64,000 nucleotides of DNA, taken from Persicaria tinctoria. Lineage: Eukaryota > Streptophyta > Magnoliopsida > Caryophyllales > Polygonaceae. Each line of letters starts with the position of its first letter. Position 1 is the stretch's first letter. The stretch lies in contig JBANSL010000003.1 in NCBI GenBank assembly GCA_037127255.1, positions 1,614,501-1,678,500 on the forward strand, in the 5' to 3' direction. A program made the position numbers and the translations under genes. Below, in pieces: positions 1 to 10,824 of the stretch. Below the pieces are notes generated by a model. The model searched no databases. It was given only the letters and a program-made list of their open reading frames with translations, and was not told where the DNA came from.

Positions 1-915
1 AAATTTTTGAATTGAGAATTTTTTTTATAGAATATATAATATCAATTGAAAAGGTTAGTGATTCATACTTATAATTTGTGAATTGGATTTGTGATTTGAG
101 GTTTTTTTTTATATAGGAATATATAATATGAATTGAAAAGGTTAGGGTTTCATACTTATAATTTTTTAATTGAATTTGTGATTTGGGGATTGTTTTTTTA
201 TAGGACTATATGAATATGAATATGAATTGAAAAAGTTAATGTTTCATACTTATAATTTGTACTTTGTCAATTTGTGCTCTAAATTTTAAGTTCAGATTTA
301 ATTTATATGTAGAATATGAGATATGCTACTAGTTCTTTTTTTTAATTCATTTTTCTTTTAAAAACCCACCTACCTTTTAATTTTTATTAGGGTTTGTGAT
401 TTTTATAATCAATTTTGTAAATTTGTGAATTGGGAATTTTTTTTTATAGAATATATAATATGAATTGAAAAGGTTAGTGATTCATACTTATAATTTGTGA
501 ATTGGATATGTGATTTGGGTTTTTTTTTTTATAGGAATATATAATATGAATTGAAAAGGTTAGGGTTTCATACTTATAATTTTTTAATTGAATTTGTGAT
601 TTGGGGATTTTTTTTTTTTATAGGACTATATAATATGAATTGAAAAAGTTAGTGTTTCATACTTATAATTTGTACTTTGTCAATTTACAACAACAACAAC
701 AAGAAGCCCAGTATATCCCGCTCAAAGAGCAGGGTCTGGGGGGTCGGATTGTACGCACCCTTTCCCCGACTAGGTCGAGAGGGTGTTTCCTAGTGACCCA
801 AAGACAAGACAACAAGGGAAGATGGTAGTACATATCCTACATTTGTCAATTTGTGCTCTAAATTTTAAGTTGAGATTCAATTTATATGTAGAATATGAGA
901 TGCTACTAGTATTCG
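1..915. repeat. AT-rich tandem duplication, two copies (about 1-330 and 419-915)
   Basis: Two long copies of the same AT-rich sequence lie in direct orientation. Each contains three shorter related sub-repeats of about 115 bp, built on a T-run, then TATAGGA, then ATATAATATGAATTGAAAA, then a 'gtttcatacttataattt' motif. The right copy differs from the left by scattered substitutions, T-run length changes and one SINE insertion (687-841). The spacer at about 331-418 is unrelated AT-rich DNA. The left copy starts at the window edge, so its true start is unknown. No coding potential is seen. Confidence 0.8.
687..841 (-). mobile_element. Au-like SINE with 11-bp target-site duplication
   Basis: Read on the minus strand, this 155-bp insert ends in a (TTG)n-type tail, seen on the plus strand as repeated CAA at 687-702. 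The segment 'gggtctggggggtcgga' and the following GTACGCACCC match the conserved 3' part of plant Au SINEs as I know them. The direct repeat 'tttgtcaattt' flanks it exactly at 676-686 and 842-852. The left copy of the surrounding tandem duplication has the uninterrupted sequence (about 265-290), that is, the empty site. The 5' tRNA-like part looks degenerate, so transcription competence is doubtful. Confidence 0.85.
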
Positions 916-1858
916 TAGAGATAATGTAAGGAGTGAAAAAAAATGTTTAATTGAAGAAACAATTGAGCATTATTAGTGATCCGGGACTACGAAAACTTAT
1001 TCACAAATATTATCGTTTCTGATGGCGAAAATCCTGGGTCCGCTACTGAGGCCCACTAATTGGGCGAACACATCCCAGCTGTTATGGAGGGGTTTCGATC
1101 TTATGAGTGCCTGCCACTTGTTGTGTCATTGTGTGTGTGTAATATATACATGCCCTGTGTTGTTACTTTCAAAGCCTATTGGCCATTTGGCCCATCCCCA
1201 CTCTAAGAAGCTAATGAAACCCACCTCTATATAACACACTTATAATTACACATACTCTATTTTTTTAAATTAATCATAAGAATCACTTCCCATACTGATG
1301 CTGGTAAGACTCGATCCTTAGTTCATATTTTAAATGTCACTCCTGTGACCGGTTGAGCTAAGACACAGACAATTCTTGTTGATTATGTGAATATGGTAAA
1401 CAAGTCCATGAAATTTAATTTCCGAATTTGAGGCGTCTACAATTATTCTTCCATTCGTTCGTTCGATAGTGGTTTGGTGATGACAACTTCTTTTTCTATC
1501 GATTTTGTATTTTTCTCATGATAATTTGTTCATCTGTCGATTTATTCAATTTATTAGCACACTAGACATGTTTATCGTATTCCGTTCGAGTCAAACTTCA
1601 ACATGCCAAGCTTGGTTCGTTCGACTCGAACACCACCCCTACTTTCGGATAATGTTTACATTCACTACAAGATAAAGACTAGTAGACTACCATAAAGTTG
1701 TCCCATCGACTCTCTTGGATTATGTTAACTCATTGAATATAATCCAAATTTGAGGCCTCTACAAGCATTTTTCTTTACAATTTGATTTAACAAAGTTGAA
1801 GCATACCCATGAAAACGAGACCAATAATACATGAGGAGAAACCAAAAAAAAGGGCTTA
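916..1858. other. intergenic stretch, no gene seen
   Basis: Low-complexity, AT-rich DNA. A short tRNA-like or retroelement-like fragment may lie around 1300-1370, but it has no defined ends. The part next to 1859 is the 3' flank of the minus-strand gene. Nothing further could be supported. Confidence 0.5.
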
Positions 1859-4227
1859 CTATATCGATTGCCATAGCTTCACAGACGAGCTCAATCGATC
1901 AGGCAAGCTCGTAGACCATGAAGTAAGATCCGGCAATGTACCTGTAAGCGCGAAGTAGTTTCCTCCGTTGGCTCGTGGCAGCTTCTTCCAGCTTAACTGC
2001 AATCCAAATTGTCAGCAAACAAAGCAATTCAACCTTAGCAGGAAGGAACAATAGGCGGAAAAAAGACGAAGAAAAGGCGCGCACTTGTTCACCGAATGCA
2101 CTTGACATTGCTTTCAATGCCGAGTTTTCTTCCCAGTTTCTGGCAATTGGAATGTAGCTATCATCTATTTCGTCTAAAAGGCCATCGTCGGAGCCACCAC
2201 AGTTAACCATAATCCGACCATTAGGCATCAATCTTTGGCTTAACTGTAACCAAGTTTTCGCCTAATCAGACGAAAACAGATCAAAGGATTACTTGCAAGT
2301 CACAATGTTGGATCAGTAAGAATGGTAAGATGAGACAGAAGTAGTGATGACCTCCATTAGTTCGGGCAAAACCTCTCCCTCGGAAAACAAGTCGACAATG
2401 ATCCCAGCGTACCCGCCAGGGATGGTTGTGGATGGAGAAAGAGCATCACCAATATGAACACGAAGGATTCCTCCATAATCATTGGGCTTCTCCAGATCCG
2501 ACAATCCGAAATATTCTCTTGCTTGGTCAATTAACTGATGAAAATTGCTGTCATTAGTTAATCACTTGAGTTGTATTGGTAATGATTTAAATGTTTGGAA
2601 ACTAGAAGTGAAAATACTCCTCACAATTTCGTCGAGCTCCCAACCTTCAAGATGCACCGAAGGCCATAAGTCGAGCATCAGATTTGCAACAGTTCCTCCA
2701 CCCTGTGAGTTCGTAGAGGTGCAGGCGTGCGTTAGTTTAGAAAGCGACAAATGTCTTCAAAAATCATCCAAGTAGGGAACTTACTAAGCCAAGTATCGCA
2801 ATTGGCCCAGGTGGAATGACAGCAGGTAAGCTCGCAAACTCATCCTGCAGGAAGGCGCAGCTGATTACGTGTCAGGAATCAGGAGAGACAGCCTTTATAT
2901 AGATAGTATCGTTGCTTCGAGTTCTGATGCAAGAACAATTTCAGGGAATCCCTCGACAGATCAATGCGAGAACTATATGGAAGAGTACATGGAAGTTTTA
3001 ACAAAGACGCATTCATGTACCCAGTATGAATTGGTCCATTTCTGTCCCTTCCGAATGACGCTATGAACATTATCTGTATCACCGAGAATATGAAGTCAGA
3101 CTCATTCAAGAAGACGGTAGAGCAATCACATAAAGAGAGGCAAGTATGTATGAAACTCAAATCAGCTATACAATATGAAACAGGTAACACGAAAAATTCG
3201 TGTATTCTCTCCTAGAACTCTAGACGACATTTGTTGAGCCAAATTGGTCTTACAATACAACCAATGTCAAACCGTTAACCGGAAGTAAAACACGAAATCT
3301 ATGATGTAGAGCTCAAAAGAAAACATCAGGCATAACATACCAACATAACCATGTCAAACTGTTACATAACACAATCAGTTTCAAGCTAAGCTAAGCTAGC
3401 TAGTAATCTATGCTTCATGCCTATGAGTTTCTTATACTTCCTAATTCCTATCTAGGTATACCATTCAGAAACTGCCTTCATGGGCTATTTAGTTACAGTT
3501 GATAGTTGATACTTGATATCTTGATATATTGATTTTGAGGGATTTTGATATACTGATTTTTAGGGGCCTTAGCCAAAGTTTGAGGAATCAATCATTTCAA
3601 TTTCAAGTGTGAATAAAAGATTCCAGCAACCTCATTTTTGACAATGGCCATCAGATAACCAAACCCTAATTTATGTAGTAGTATTAAAAAAAGGACATTA
3701 GATTCTGTAATTGCTGGCAATTTAGGGATATATATAAGCATAGCAATACCAAACACCGAGTACTGGATTGATTCATTCCGATACCCATTCCAAGACGACA
3801 GATTAGGGTTACCAAAACGCCCTCAGAACCCCCATTAACAAACCACAGAAAAAGAACACATAGCAATCAGAGATATCTAACTGGTAAATTAAAAGGGGCG
3901 AACTTGTAGAAATCACATACGGGTGTCGTCTAAGAGAAGCATCCGCGAAGTTGGGGAGTCGACAATGACGATGTGATTGTACATGGTTCTCATGGACGAC
4001 AACACTCTGTACTCTTCATCTTTATCTTCTTCCGTGGCCTCTTTTACGGCCTCCGATTGCTGCAATTGCTCCTCATTTGTCCTGCCGACGCATCGCAGCA
4101 GAGAAATTGGGGGCGATTTTGATGGAATTGGGAATCGGAAGGCGAATTGGTGTGTGCTTCGACCCGATTCCGGCCTTCTTGACGACGGTGGTGCGGCGTT
4201 CAATTGCGGGAGGGATAACATCGTCAC
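1859..4227 (-). CDS. spermidine-synthase-like SAM-dependent methyltransferase-fold protein, probably plastid
   Basis: Seven exons on the minus strand: 4227-3921, 3073-3021, 2844-2785, 2702-2625, 2534-2352, 2261-2085 and 1996-1859. The phases close into one frame of 331 residues. Exon 1 has a Ser/Pro/Arg-rich leader that looks like a transit peptide, then MYNHIVIVDSP. The SAM-binding glycine loop ILGLGGGTV is split by the exon 3/4 intron. Further conserved blocks are LEGWELDE, REYFGLSDLEKP, GIIVDLFSEG and RLMPNGRIMVNCGG. The protein ends ALTGTLPDLTSW followed by a short tail. Plant relatives are annotated as spermidine-synthase-like or SAM-dependent methyltransferase superfamily proteins. Their substrate is not established, and true polyamine synthase activity should not be assumed. 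The donor after exon 5 (GTCATC) is weak but keeps frame. The ATG at 4221 is an alternative start. Confidence 0.85.
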
Positions 4228-5916
4228 TCACACTTTGGACTCAAAATCTTTTCTGTCACGCTGATAGAAACAATATCCTATAACAGACTAACCGTCTACA
4301 TAGGTCACGAGTTCGATTCCCTTAATCACCAGTTTGATGGGGCCGGCTTTTTGTATGGATAGGGATTGGATTTTGGAAACCGGAATGATTTAGTCGGAAT
4401 GGATTTACGGATAGTACCCAAAAAATTTTTATTCGAATCTCGGATGACCACTTTCTATTTACCAAACATCAAGGATTAGATTTTGGGTTCTCGGCCTTGC
4501 ATGGCCCTTTTGCCATTGGACCACACATTTTGTAACTACGTTACATCGTGTATAGAATTATCGCGTTAGGAGTTCGATTCTTCAATAACGGTATCATTTA
4601 TCGTTTTAACTTTTAACGGCATTGGAGTTAGCCAACCTTGACAAGTGAGTCGTCGAGTTGGATGTTTCGATTGATGGCTATGTTGTACGGAAGAGCTATA
4701 AACTTGTATTTTGGAGCTCAAAACAACATTACGATTTACGATGACTACTTTGATAAGTTTGTGATCAAGTTTTATCCCTAATGAATTAGTTAATTTAAAA
4801 TTTTAATAAAATTAGCCATAAATTTTAAATCAAAATCAAGTAATACACTATATAGTCTATAGACATGGACAAAAAAATCTAAAGAAAAAGGGTAATGAGA
4901 GAATGGATGAGTGTTCTGAAATGTCGTACAAGTATATTCGAGTGTCAGACACGAATACGTTGTCTCTTTAAAAATATATTTGCTACATATTTGAAGCTAA
5001 TCAAGTTACCAAATAGTACCATCTTATAATGGTTTTACCCACCTCTCTAGATTGGCATTTGGTGGTTCAAAGTCATGTATGGTGATTTATAAGAGTTGGT
5101 CTTATTTAAGTTACTCTTAATAAATTTGTACAAAATTACATTTATTTAACTAAATGTTTCAGTTTCAAGTGGATACCCTTAAATTTCATCACAAATTGGT
5201 CTGGCTAAAATTGGGAATTTAGAAATTAAATTAAAAAAAAAAAAACAGGACAAAGAAGATTATTTTCAGGCCAAAATGATACATTTAGAACACCCTCCCT
5301 TAAATTTTGCATCTTTTCCTTGTTCTTCTCTTCTTAGTTTAACCATTTTCATATCTCCATTAATGCCTTTCTTTCACTTTTCTTTCCCTTTTTTCTTCTA
5401 CTTTTCCAGATTTCTACATGCTTTCCACATTCTAAATTCCACATAAACTGAAGAAAAAAAAATAAAATGTATAAGCCAACTATAAGCTCATTAGTTTAAT
5501 TTCTTCATATATAGTTCAATTGGCTTCTGAATTGCAGGTCAGTTTTATAGCTTTCTTTGAATGTATATCTTGTTTTACATTGTTCAAATATGAACACTAA
5601 TGACCAGGAAACAAGATGCCATATCTTGTAGAATCAAAGGGATATATTGGAAACAAAATGTGATCATAACATTCAAATTTCGCTATCGAACAACATCTAA
5701 TCCTTCCAATCATTCAAGGGCGGATCTCTTTTTAGGGCCAAAGGTTATGTTATAAGTTTCAATCTGACGTCTGAGTAAAAAGTTATCCATGTTTGAAGAT
5801 CATTTAAACATACCCAAATCACTTCAAATGTAAAACTTCATTGAAGATAATGTGATTCCTAAGGATTGAGTATGCAACATTTCTTGTGATTTGTTTTTGT
5901 TGAAGATTGAGAGAAG
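4228..5916. other. intergenic region between divergently transcribed genes
   Basis: About 1.7 kb between two head-to-head genes, so it should hold both promoters and the 5' UTRs. The left part is moderately complex. From about 4750 it becomes AT-rich. 5320-5480 is pyrimidine-rich, as often seen in plant 5' leaders. No further gene or defined mobile element was recognised. Confidence 0.5.
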
Positions 5917-8195
5917 ATGGCGAAAGAGCGAGATGGATCCCCAAAGCCACACATCCACACATCAAAGAAGAAGCGTTTGATAGGGATCTTGGCGGTAAGT
6001 AGCCTATGTGTGGTGTTCTACATCATAGGAACAAGCCAAAACCGGAAGCCGGCATTCTTCACAGACTTGCAAGAACAATTTGGAAGCAAAGAATCCGAAT
6101 GCAGCCTTGTACCGGGCCAGCAACAGAAGAATGCTTCTGGCGCAAGATCCCCTCTATCGTCTTCTTTCTCACTAGACTTCGAAAGCCACCATCAACTGGC
6201 TATCAACACCTCACAAGGGTCACTCCCTGAATTCCCTATATGTGACATGGCCTATAGTGAGTTCACTCCTTGCCATGATCCTAAATGGGGAAGGAAGTTT
6301 GACAGGGCCATGTTTAGATACAAGGAGAGGCATTGCCCTCCGAAACAGGAGCTCATGAGGTGCTTGATACCGGCTCCTCCTAAGTACAAGATTCCGTTTA
6401 AATGGCCTAAAAGCCGAGACCATGCTTGGTTCCACAACATCCCTCATACCGAGCTCAGCATTGAGAAGGCGAAGCAGAATTGGATTCGGGTGGAGGGTGA
6501 CTACTTCAAGTTCCCTGGGGGCGGAACCATGTTCTCTCGTGGCGCTGATGCTTACATTGATAACATTAATGCCCTCATTCCCCTTACTTCAGGCAACATC
6601 CGAACTGCCATTGACACCGGCTGTGGAGTATGCTATTGCTTTGCTATTTGGTGTCTTCAGTCTTCGGATTTCGTTGTAAGTTTGTGAAGTCTTTACTGTT
6701 TTTTTTTTCTTGGATGAGTTGTTAGGTTGCGAGTTGGGGCGGTTATCTTCTAAAGAGAGACATCATTGCAATGTCTTTCGCGCCAAAGGATACGCATAAA
6801 GCTCAAGTGCACTTTGCACTTGAGAGAGGCATTCCTGCAATGATAGGCATCATGGGCTCTCAAAGGCTTCCTTATCCTGCAAGGGCATTCGACATAGCTC
6901 ATTGTTCGCGTTGCTTGATCCCTTGGGCCAGTTATAGTATGTTTGGGATCACAATGTAAATAACAAAAGATGCATGATTGATTCATATAGATGACAAGAA
7001 GCATACAAAATCTGCAGGTGGGATCAATTTGATGGAGATTGACCGAGTTTTAAGGCCTGGTGGATACTGGATTCTCTCCGGGCCTCCTATCAGGTGGCGG
7101 AAACACTGGAAAGGATGGCAAAGAACTCAGGAAGACTTGAAGCAAGAGCAAGAGTCGATAGAAGCCGTTGCCAAGAACTTGTGCTGGAAGAAGTTAGTCG
7201 AGAGAGGCGAGCTTTCCATATGGCAGAAACCCGTCAACCATCTCCAATGCATTCGCCTTAAAAAGGTCTATCCTGCCACTCCTATCTGTGGACCCGGAGA
7301 TGTTGATGCAGCTTGGTATGCGTCTCCAATTATTGGCCCACCAGACTTTTAACATCTGAAAAAAATATGATCTTATGATCTATGAATGTGTGATCAAATG
7401 TGGCATATAGGTACAAAGACATGGAGGGCTGCATTACCCGGATGCCAGAGGCAACGAAGCCTGATGAAGTATCCGGTGGAAGGCTCCAAAAATGGCCTGC
7501 GCGAGCATTTGCCGTGCCTCCAAGGATCAGCAGCAACTCGGTCCCAGGGATCACAGCTGAGAGCTTCAAAGAGGACAATGATCTGTGGAAGAATAGAGTT
7601 TCGCATTACACGAAAATCCTAGGCCCTCTCCACAGAGGGCGCTACCGAAATGTGATGGATATGAATGCTTACTTAGGTGGCTTTGCTGCAGCACTGATCA
7701 AGTACCCGGTGTGGGTTATGAATGTAGTCCCTGCAGGGTTTGATCCCAACACTCTAGGGATTGTCTACGAGCGCGGTTTCATTGGCACTTACCATGACTG
7801 GTGTGAGGCTTTCTCTACCTATCCAAGGACTTATGATCTCATCCATGCCGAAAGGATCTTCAGCATGTACAAAGATAGGTATAATGACAATGTGTCGCGC
7901 TATAAGAGTTTGTAAGTGCTAAGTGTCAAAGGGTAATGTTGTGGATTCTTGTTGGTGGTGTTGCAGGTGTGATATTACCTACATTTTGTTGGAGATGGAT
8001 AGGATCCTGAGGCCGGAAGGGACAGTGATCTTCCGCGACATGGTGGAGGTTTTGGTGAAGGTTCAAGAGATCGCGAGTAGGATGAAGTGGCAGGTTCGGA
8101 TCATAGATCACGAATCCGGACCCTTCAACCCTGAGAAGATCCTCCTTGCTGTCAAAACTTTTTGGACAGGTGAAGCTGCAGAGATGAAGAACTAG
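5917..8195 (+). CDS. PMT17/18-like putative methyltransferase (DUF248 family), Golgi type II membrane protein
   Basis: Five exons: 5917-6627, 6726-6936, 7018-7315, 7411-7878 and 7967-8195. All junctions are GT-AG and the frame closes at 638 residues, the usual size for this family. A short basic N-terminus is followed by one hydrophobic anchor at about residues 21-39. Then come the family landmarks: [58 protein letters not shown] and, in the second half, [32 protein letters not shown] and [10 protein letters not shown]. The DTGCG and VMDMNA blocks belong to the duplicated methyltransferase fold. The MAKE start and anchor resemble Arabidopsis PMT17/18. The family, which includes QUA2-type proteins, is linked to pectin methylation in the Golgi. 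The substrate of this member is inferred, not shown. Confidence 0.93.
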
Positions 8196-9397
8196 CTTGT
8201 TACTTGTGTTGTTTTCCAAGCCAACACCTCCAATTGTTTGTTCCTTGAGTTTATATTGGATTAAACAGTAGGCAAAATGGGTGTGGAGACTTTAGAAAGA
8301 TGGAAAAATATGTCAAAAATGTGGAGGTAAATTGCCCAAGGTTAACCACTTTGGCATCATTGTATTAGGGTTGTACATTAGAGATTACACCATTTCGGTG
8401 GTTTGGTTTCATTTATCTGAAATATTTTGTGCAGGTTTGGTTGAAGGTAAGTTGGGTTTTGGTTGATTTGAGTCAATGTGTTAATTGCTTTTCAAAAAAA
8501 AAAAAACTTAAAAGGTGTTTATCAAGGCATTATGTATTTATGTGTGCCTATATGGCATTACAAGTACTATTCCTACTATACATCATGAGTGAGGATCCAA
8601 CTTGTAACCTACCTATAGGGAAAATGGCATTGGATTCCTTTTTGTAATAATTTTTTAGTCATGTTTATTTAATACTTGTTATAGGGAAGGCGGTTATCTC
8701 GCCAACTGTACGGTTATTGTCACCATTATCGGCTTCTGGAGTCGATGAGGTCTTCATCGATCACCATCGACATCCGAAGTCGGCAACTGATGAGATACTT
8801 ATGTCAATCATTCAGGCGACGAATATTGAAATTTCGTCCCTTGAAACTCGTCCACTTGCGTCAATAACTCAAGCGACATATATTGAAAGGCCGTCGCTTT
8901 GAGTTGTTTTAAGTGACTGACATAGTCCAAAGTTTGTCAGTTGAATACTCATCGATACCAAATTTTATCGGCTTTGGAAGCCCGTGTCGGTTGGGCCTTT
9001 ACTAACACCGAAAGTAGGATAACGTACTGTGTATTTGACGATACTTGATCATCCCAACAACAAGCCGATTAGGGTATTATAGATTTTTAAAGGGAGATGA
9101 CCCTCCTAATTTATAGTTTGCTCCATTCACAGCCTCAAGATTCAAATTATAGACAAAGGAGTTAGTACCTCATATCACTAGATCAACTAGAAGATTGATC
9201 CATTATTGTAATGTCGATTGTACAATGTTGGTTCATACAAATAAATTCTATGGGGATGCTGAAAGTAAATGCATGTTCTAGATACATCAAGATACCAATA
9301 AACAATTATACAAATAGCTAAGTGATACTATTTGGTAGTTACATTAATTGTGTCGTATCTATTAGGTAGATACCCTTCAACCCCTTATGAGAAACAC
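8196..9397. other. 3' flank of the PMT gene and degraded repeat DNA
   Basis: The first 450 bp are the probable 3' UTR and flank of the methyltransferase gene. From about 8690 to 9010 the sequence is richer in CG, with repeated 'gtcgatgag', 'cgacatccgaagtcggc' and 'atcggctt' type words. These look like the end of a decayed DNA transposon, but no terminal repeats or coding sequence could be matched. The remainder is ordinary AT-rich DNA. Confidence 0.4.
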
Positions 9398-9406
9398 AAG
9401 CCTTTG

Positions 9407-9586
9407 CCCCAGCACGAGGTGACCTAGTGGTGTAGAGCAAACGAAAAAGTAAGGAAGTGTACTGGTTCGATTTTTGCCTCTATCCTTTTCTTAGGTGAAA
9501 ATCCACTAGTGGGTCGAGTCAGTTGATACAAGCCGATTTACTTGGTACGGGTCACGAGCCCGAATTTGCCATCAAAGGTGGGGTAG
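9407..9586 (+). mobile_element. SINE-like insertion with 9-bp direct repeats
   Basis: A 180-bp insert is flanked exactly by 'aagcctttg' at 9398-9406 and 9587-9595. Near its left end it has a Box-A-like stretch (GACCTAGTGGTGTAGAGC) and about 45 bp further a Box-B-like GGTTCGATT. This is the arrangement of a tRNA-derived RNA polymerase III promoter in plant SINEs. A clear poly-A or T-rich tail is not obvious, which lowers confidence. Confidence 0.55.
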
Positions 9587-9612
9587 AAGCCTTTGAACTT
9601 TCTAAATTGTAA

Positions 9613-9793
9613 CTCTCCCTCTATCATAAAAATACATGTTGTTCGATTTTTTAACACATTTTTTAAAAAAAATATTAAAAACTATACTATAAAATATCTA
9701 CTTTTTATTTATTAAAAAGATTGATATTTTATTTATTTTTTAGCCTTTAAAAAATATGTTAAAAAGTCAACTGTATATTTTAGAACGGAGATA
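9613..9793. mobile_element. degenerate Stowaway-type MITE
   Basis: CTCCCTCTATC at the left and a matching AGAACGGAGATAG at the right form decayed Stowaway-like terminal inverted repeats. The inner parts (AACACATTTTTTAAA and TTTAAAAAATATGTT) are also inverted. The interior is AT-rich with no coding sequence. Confidence 0.6.
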
Positions 9794-10006
9794 GTTTTTT
9801 CCCCCAAAATCTCTAGTATATTTCATTGGCAAAAATTAAATACATTGACATTAGAAAACAATAGAATAGTACTTGACAATAAATAATCATATGACCTATC
9901 TTACCCAAAAAATGTATACATGTTTTATGTTGTCAATGATAGCACTTTATTCCTAAAAAGAGCATGTTTTATGTACCAAACACCAATCAATTTATTTATT
10001 CAATCT

Positions 10007-10398
10007 TTTTTTTGAACCGAAAATAATTCAAAATCCTAGACTTCAACTAAAGTCTGGAAAAACGAGAGGTCGAAGAACCGACAGACGGGCTAACCGTTAT
10101 GATACAACCAAATAAAAGCAAAATAACAAAGAGGCCCGAATACAGAAGGTCTAAGCGAAGAAGGCCAGCGGAGAGAAAGACGAAGGACACCGGGTGAAGA
10201 CTGCGAATACCGAGAACATGGGAAAGCCGGTGGGCTGACACGACGTCTCGACGTCGGGGAGACAGAGACAGAAACCCAATAGTGGAAAAAGCATCTCCGG
10301 AGAGAAGTGAGGATAAACGACGTTCCCCCACCTAAATGAGGGATCTTCGAGATTCGCAAACACTTCCACAGTCCACTCGAACAACAGGGCTCCCCCCG
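10007..10398 (-). mobile_element. 392-bp retroposon (5'-truncated LINE end or long SINE) with 18-bp target-site duplication
   Basis: 'aatttatttattcaatct' occurs directly at 9989-10006 and 10399-10416, which defines the insert exactly. The plus strand of the insert begins with a T-run followed by GAACCG, that is, a poly-A tail on the minus strand. The body is GC-richer than its surroundings and has no long convincing protein. A related short motif (GAGGTC, then CGACAGACGG) recurs in a tiny insert at 58819-58893. The family is not identified. Confidence 0.8.
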
Positions 10399-10536
10399 AA
10401 TTTATTTATTCAATCTAATTTCATCAATTTCATGTTTGAGAAATTTCATGTTTGAGAAGTGGTCATTTTTGTACACACAAAAAGTTGTGGTCACAGGAAC
10501 AGAAACCCACCGGAGGATTCCTGTTTCCAGGACACG

Positions 10537-10544
10537 TATATAAA
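10537..10544 (+). promoter_or_regulatory. probable TATA box of the TMEM120-like gene
   Basis: TATATAAA lies about 290 bp upstream of the chosen ATG, in the only TATA-like position between the retroposon and the gene. It implies a transcription start near 10570. Confidence 0.55.
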
Positions 10545-10586
10545 CCCTTTCTGTTCACAAAACGCATCACCGTCACAGGAAGAGCG

Positions 10587-10676
10587 ATGTCGTTGATGTC
10601 ACCGAATCTTCTTCATCTTCTCCTCCTTGTACCTGTTCAACCGATTTCCTCTTATCCTCCCAGATTGTGGCTCTGA
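10587..10676 (+). other. upstream ORF in the predicted 5' leader of the TMEM120-like gene
   Basis: A 29-codon ATG-to-TGA frame lies between the predicted transcription start and the main ATG at 10825. It is the first ATG of the predicted leader. It is Leu-rich and could be translated or reduce main-frame initiation. Whether the leader really includes it depends on the unconfirmed transcription start. Confidence 0.4.
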
Positions 10677-10824
10677 GGATTCGGTAGCTTGCCGATCGGG
10701 CGATTTCTAGGGTATAGTGTTGTTAGGTAGTGTTGGAGAATTGGAATTGGAAATCGATCGATTGATTGTGTTTGATTGATTGAGTGAAGTTGAACTTTTT
10801 TTGAGGTTTTCTAGGGGTTTGGGG

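Noticed and set aside
1320..1375. tRNA-like words (GACTCGATCC, GGTTGAGCTAAGAC)
   Set aside because: No cloverleaf could be formed. It is more likely a retroelement scrap.
10047..10384. Three overlapping minus-strand frames of 77-94 codons
   Set aside because: They lie within the retroposon 10007-10398, in three frames, with no LINE or known protein motif.
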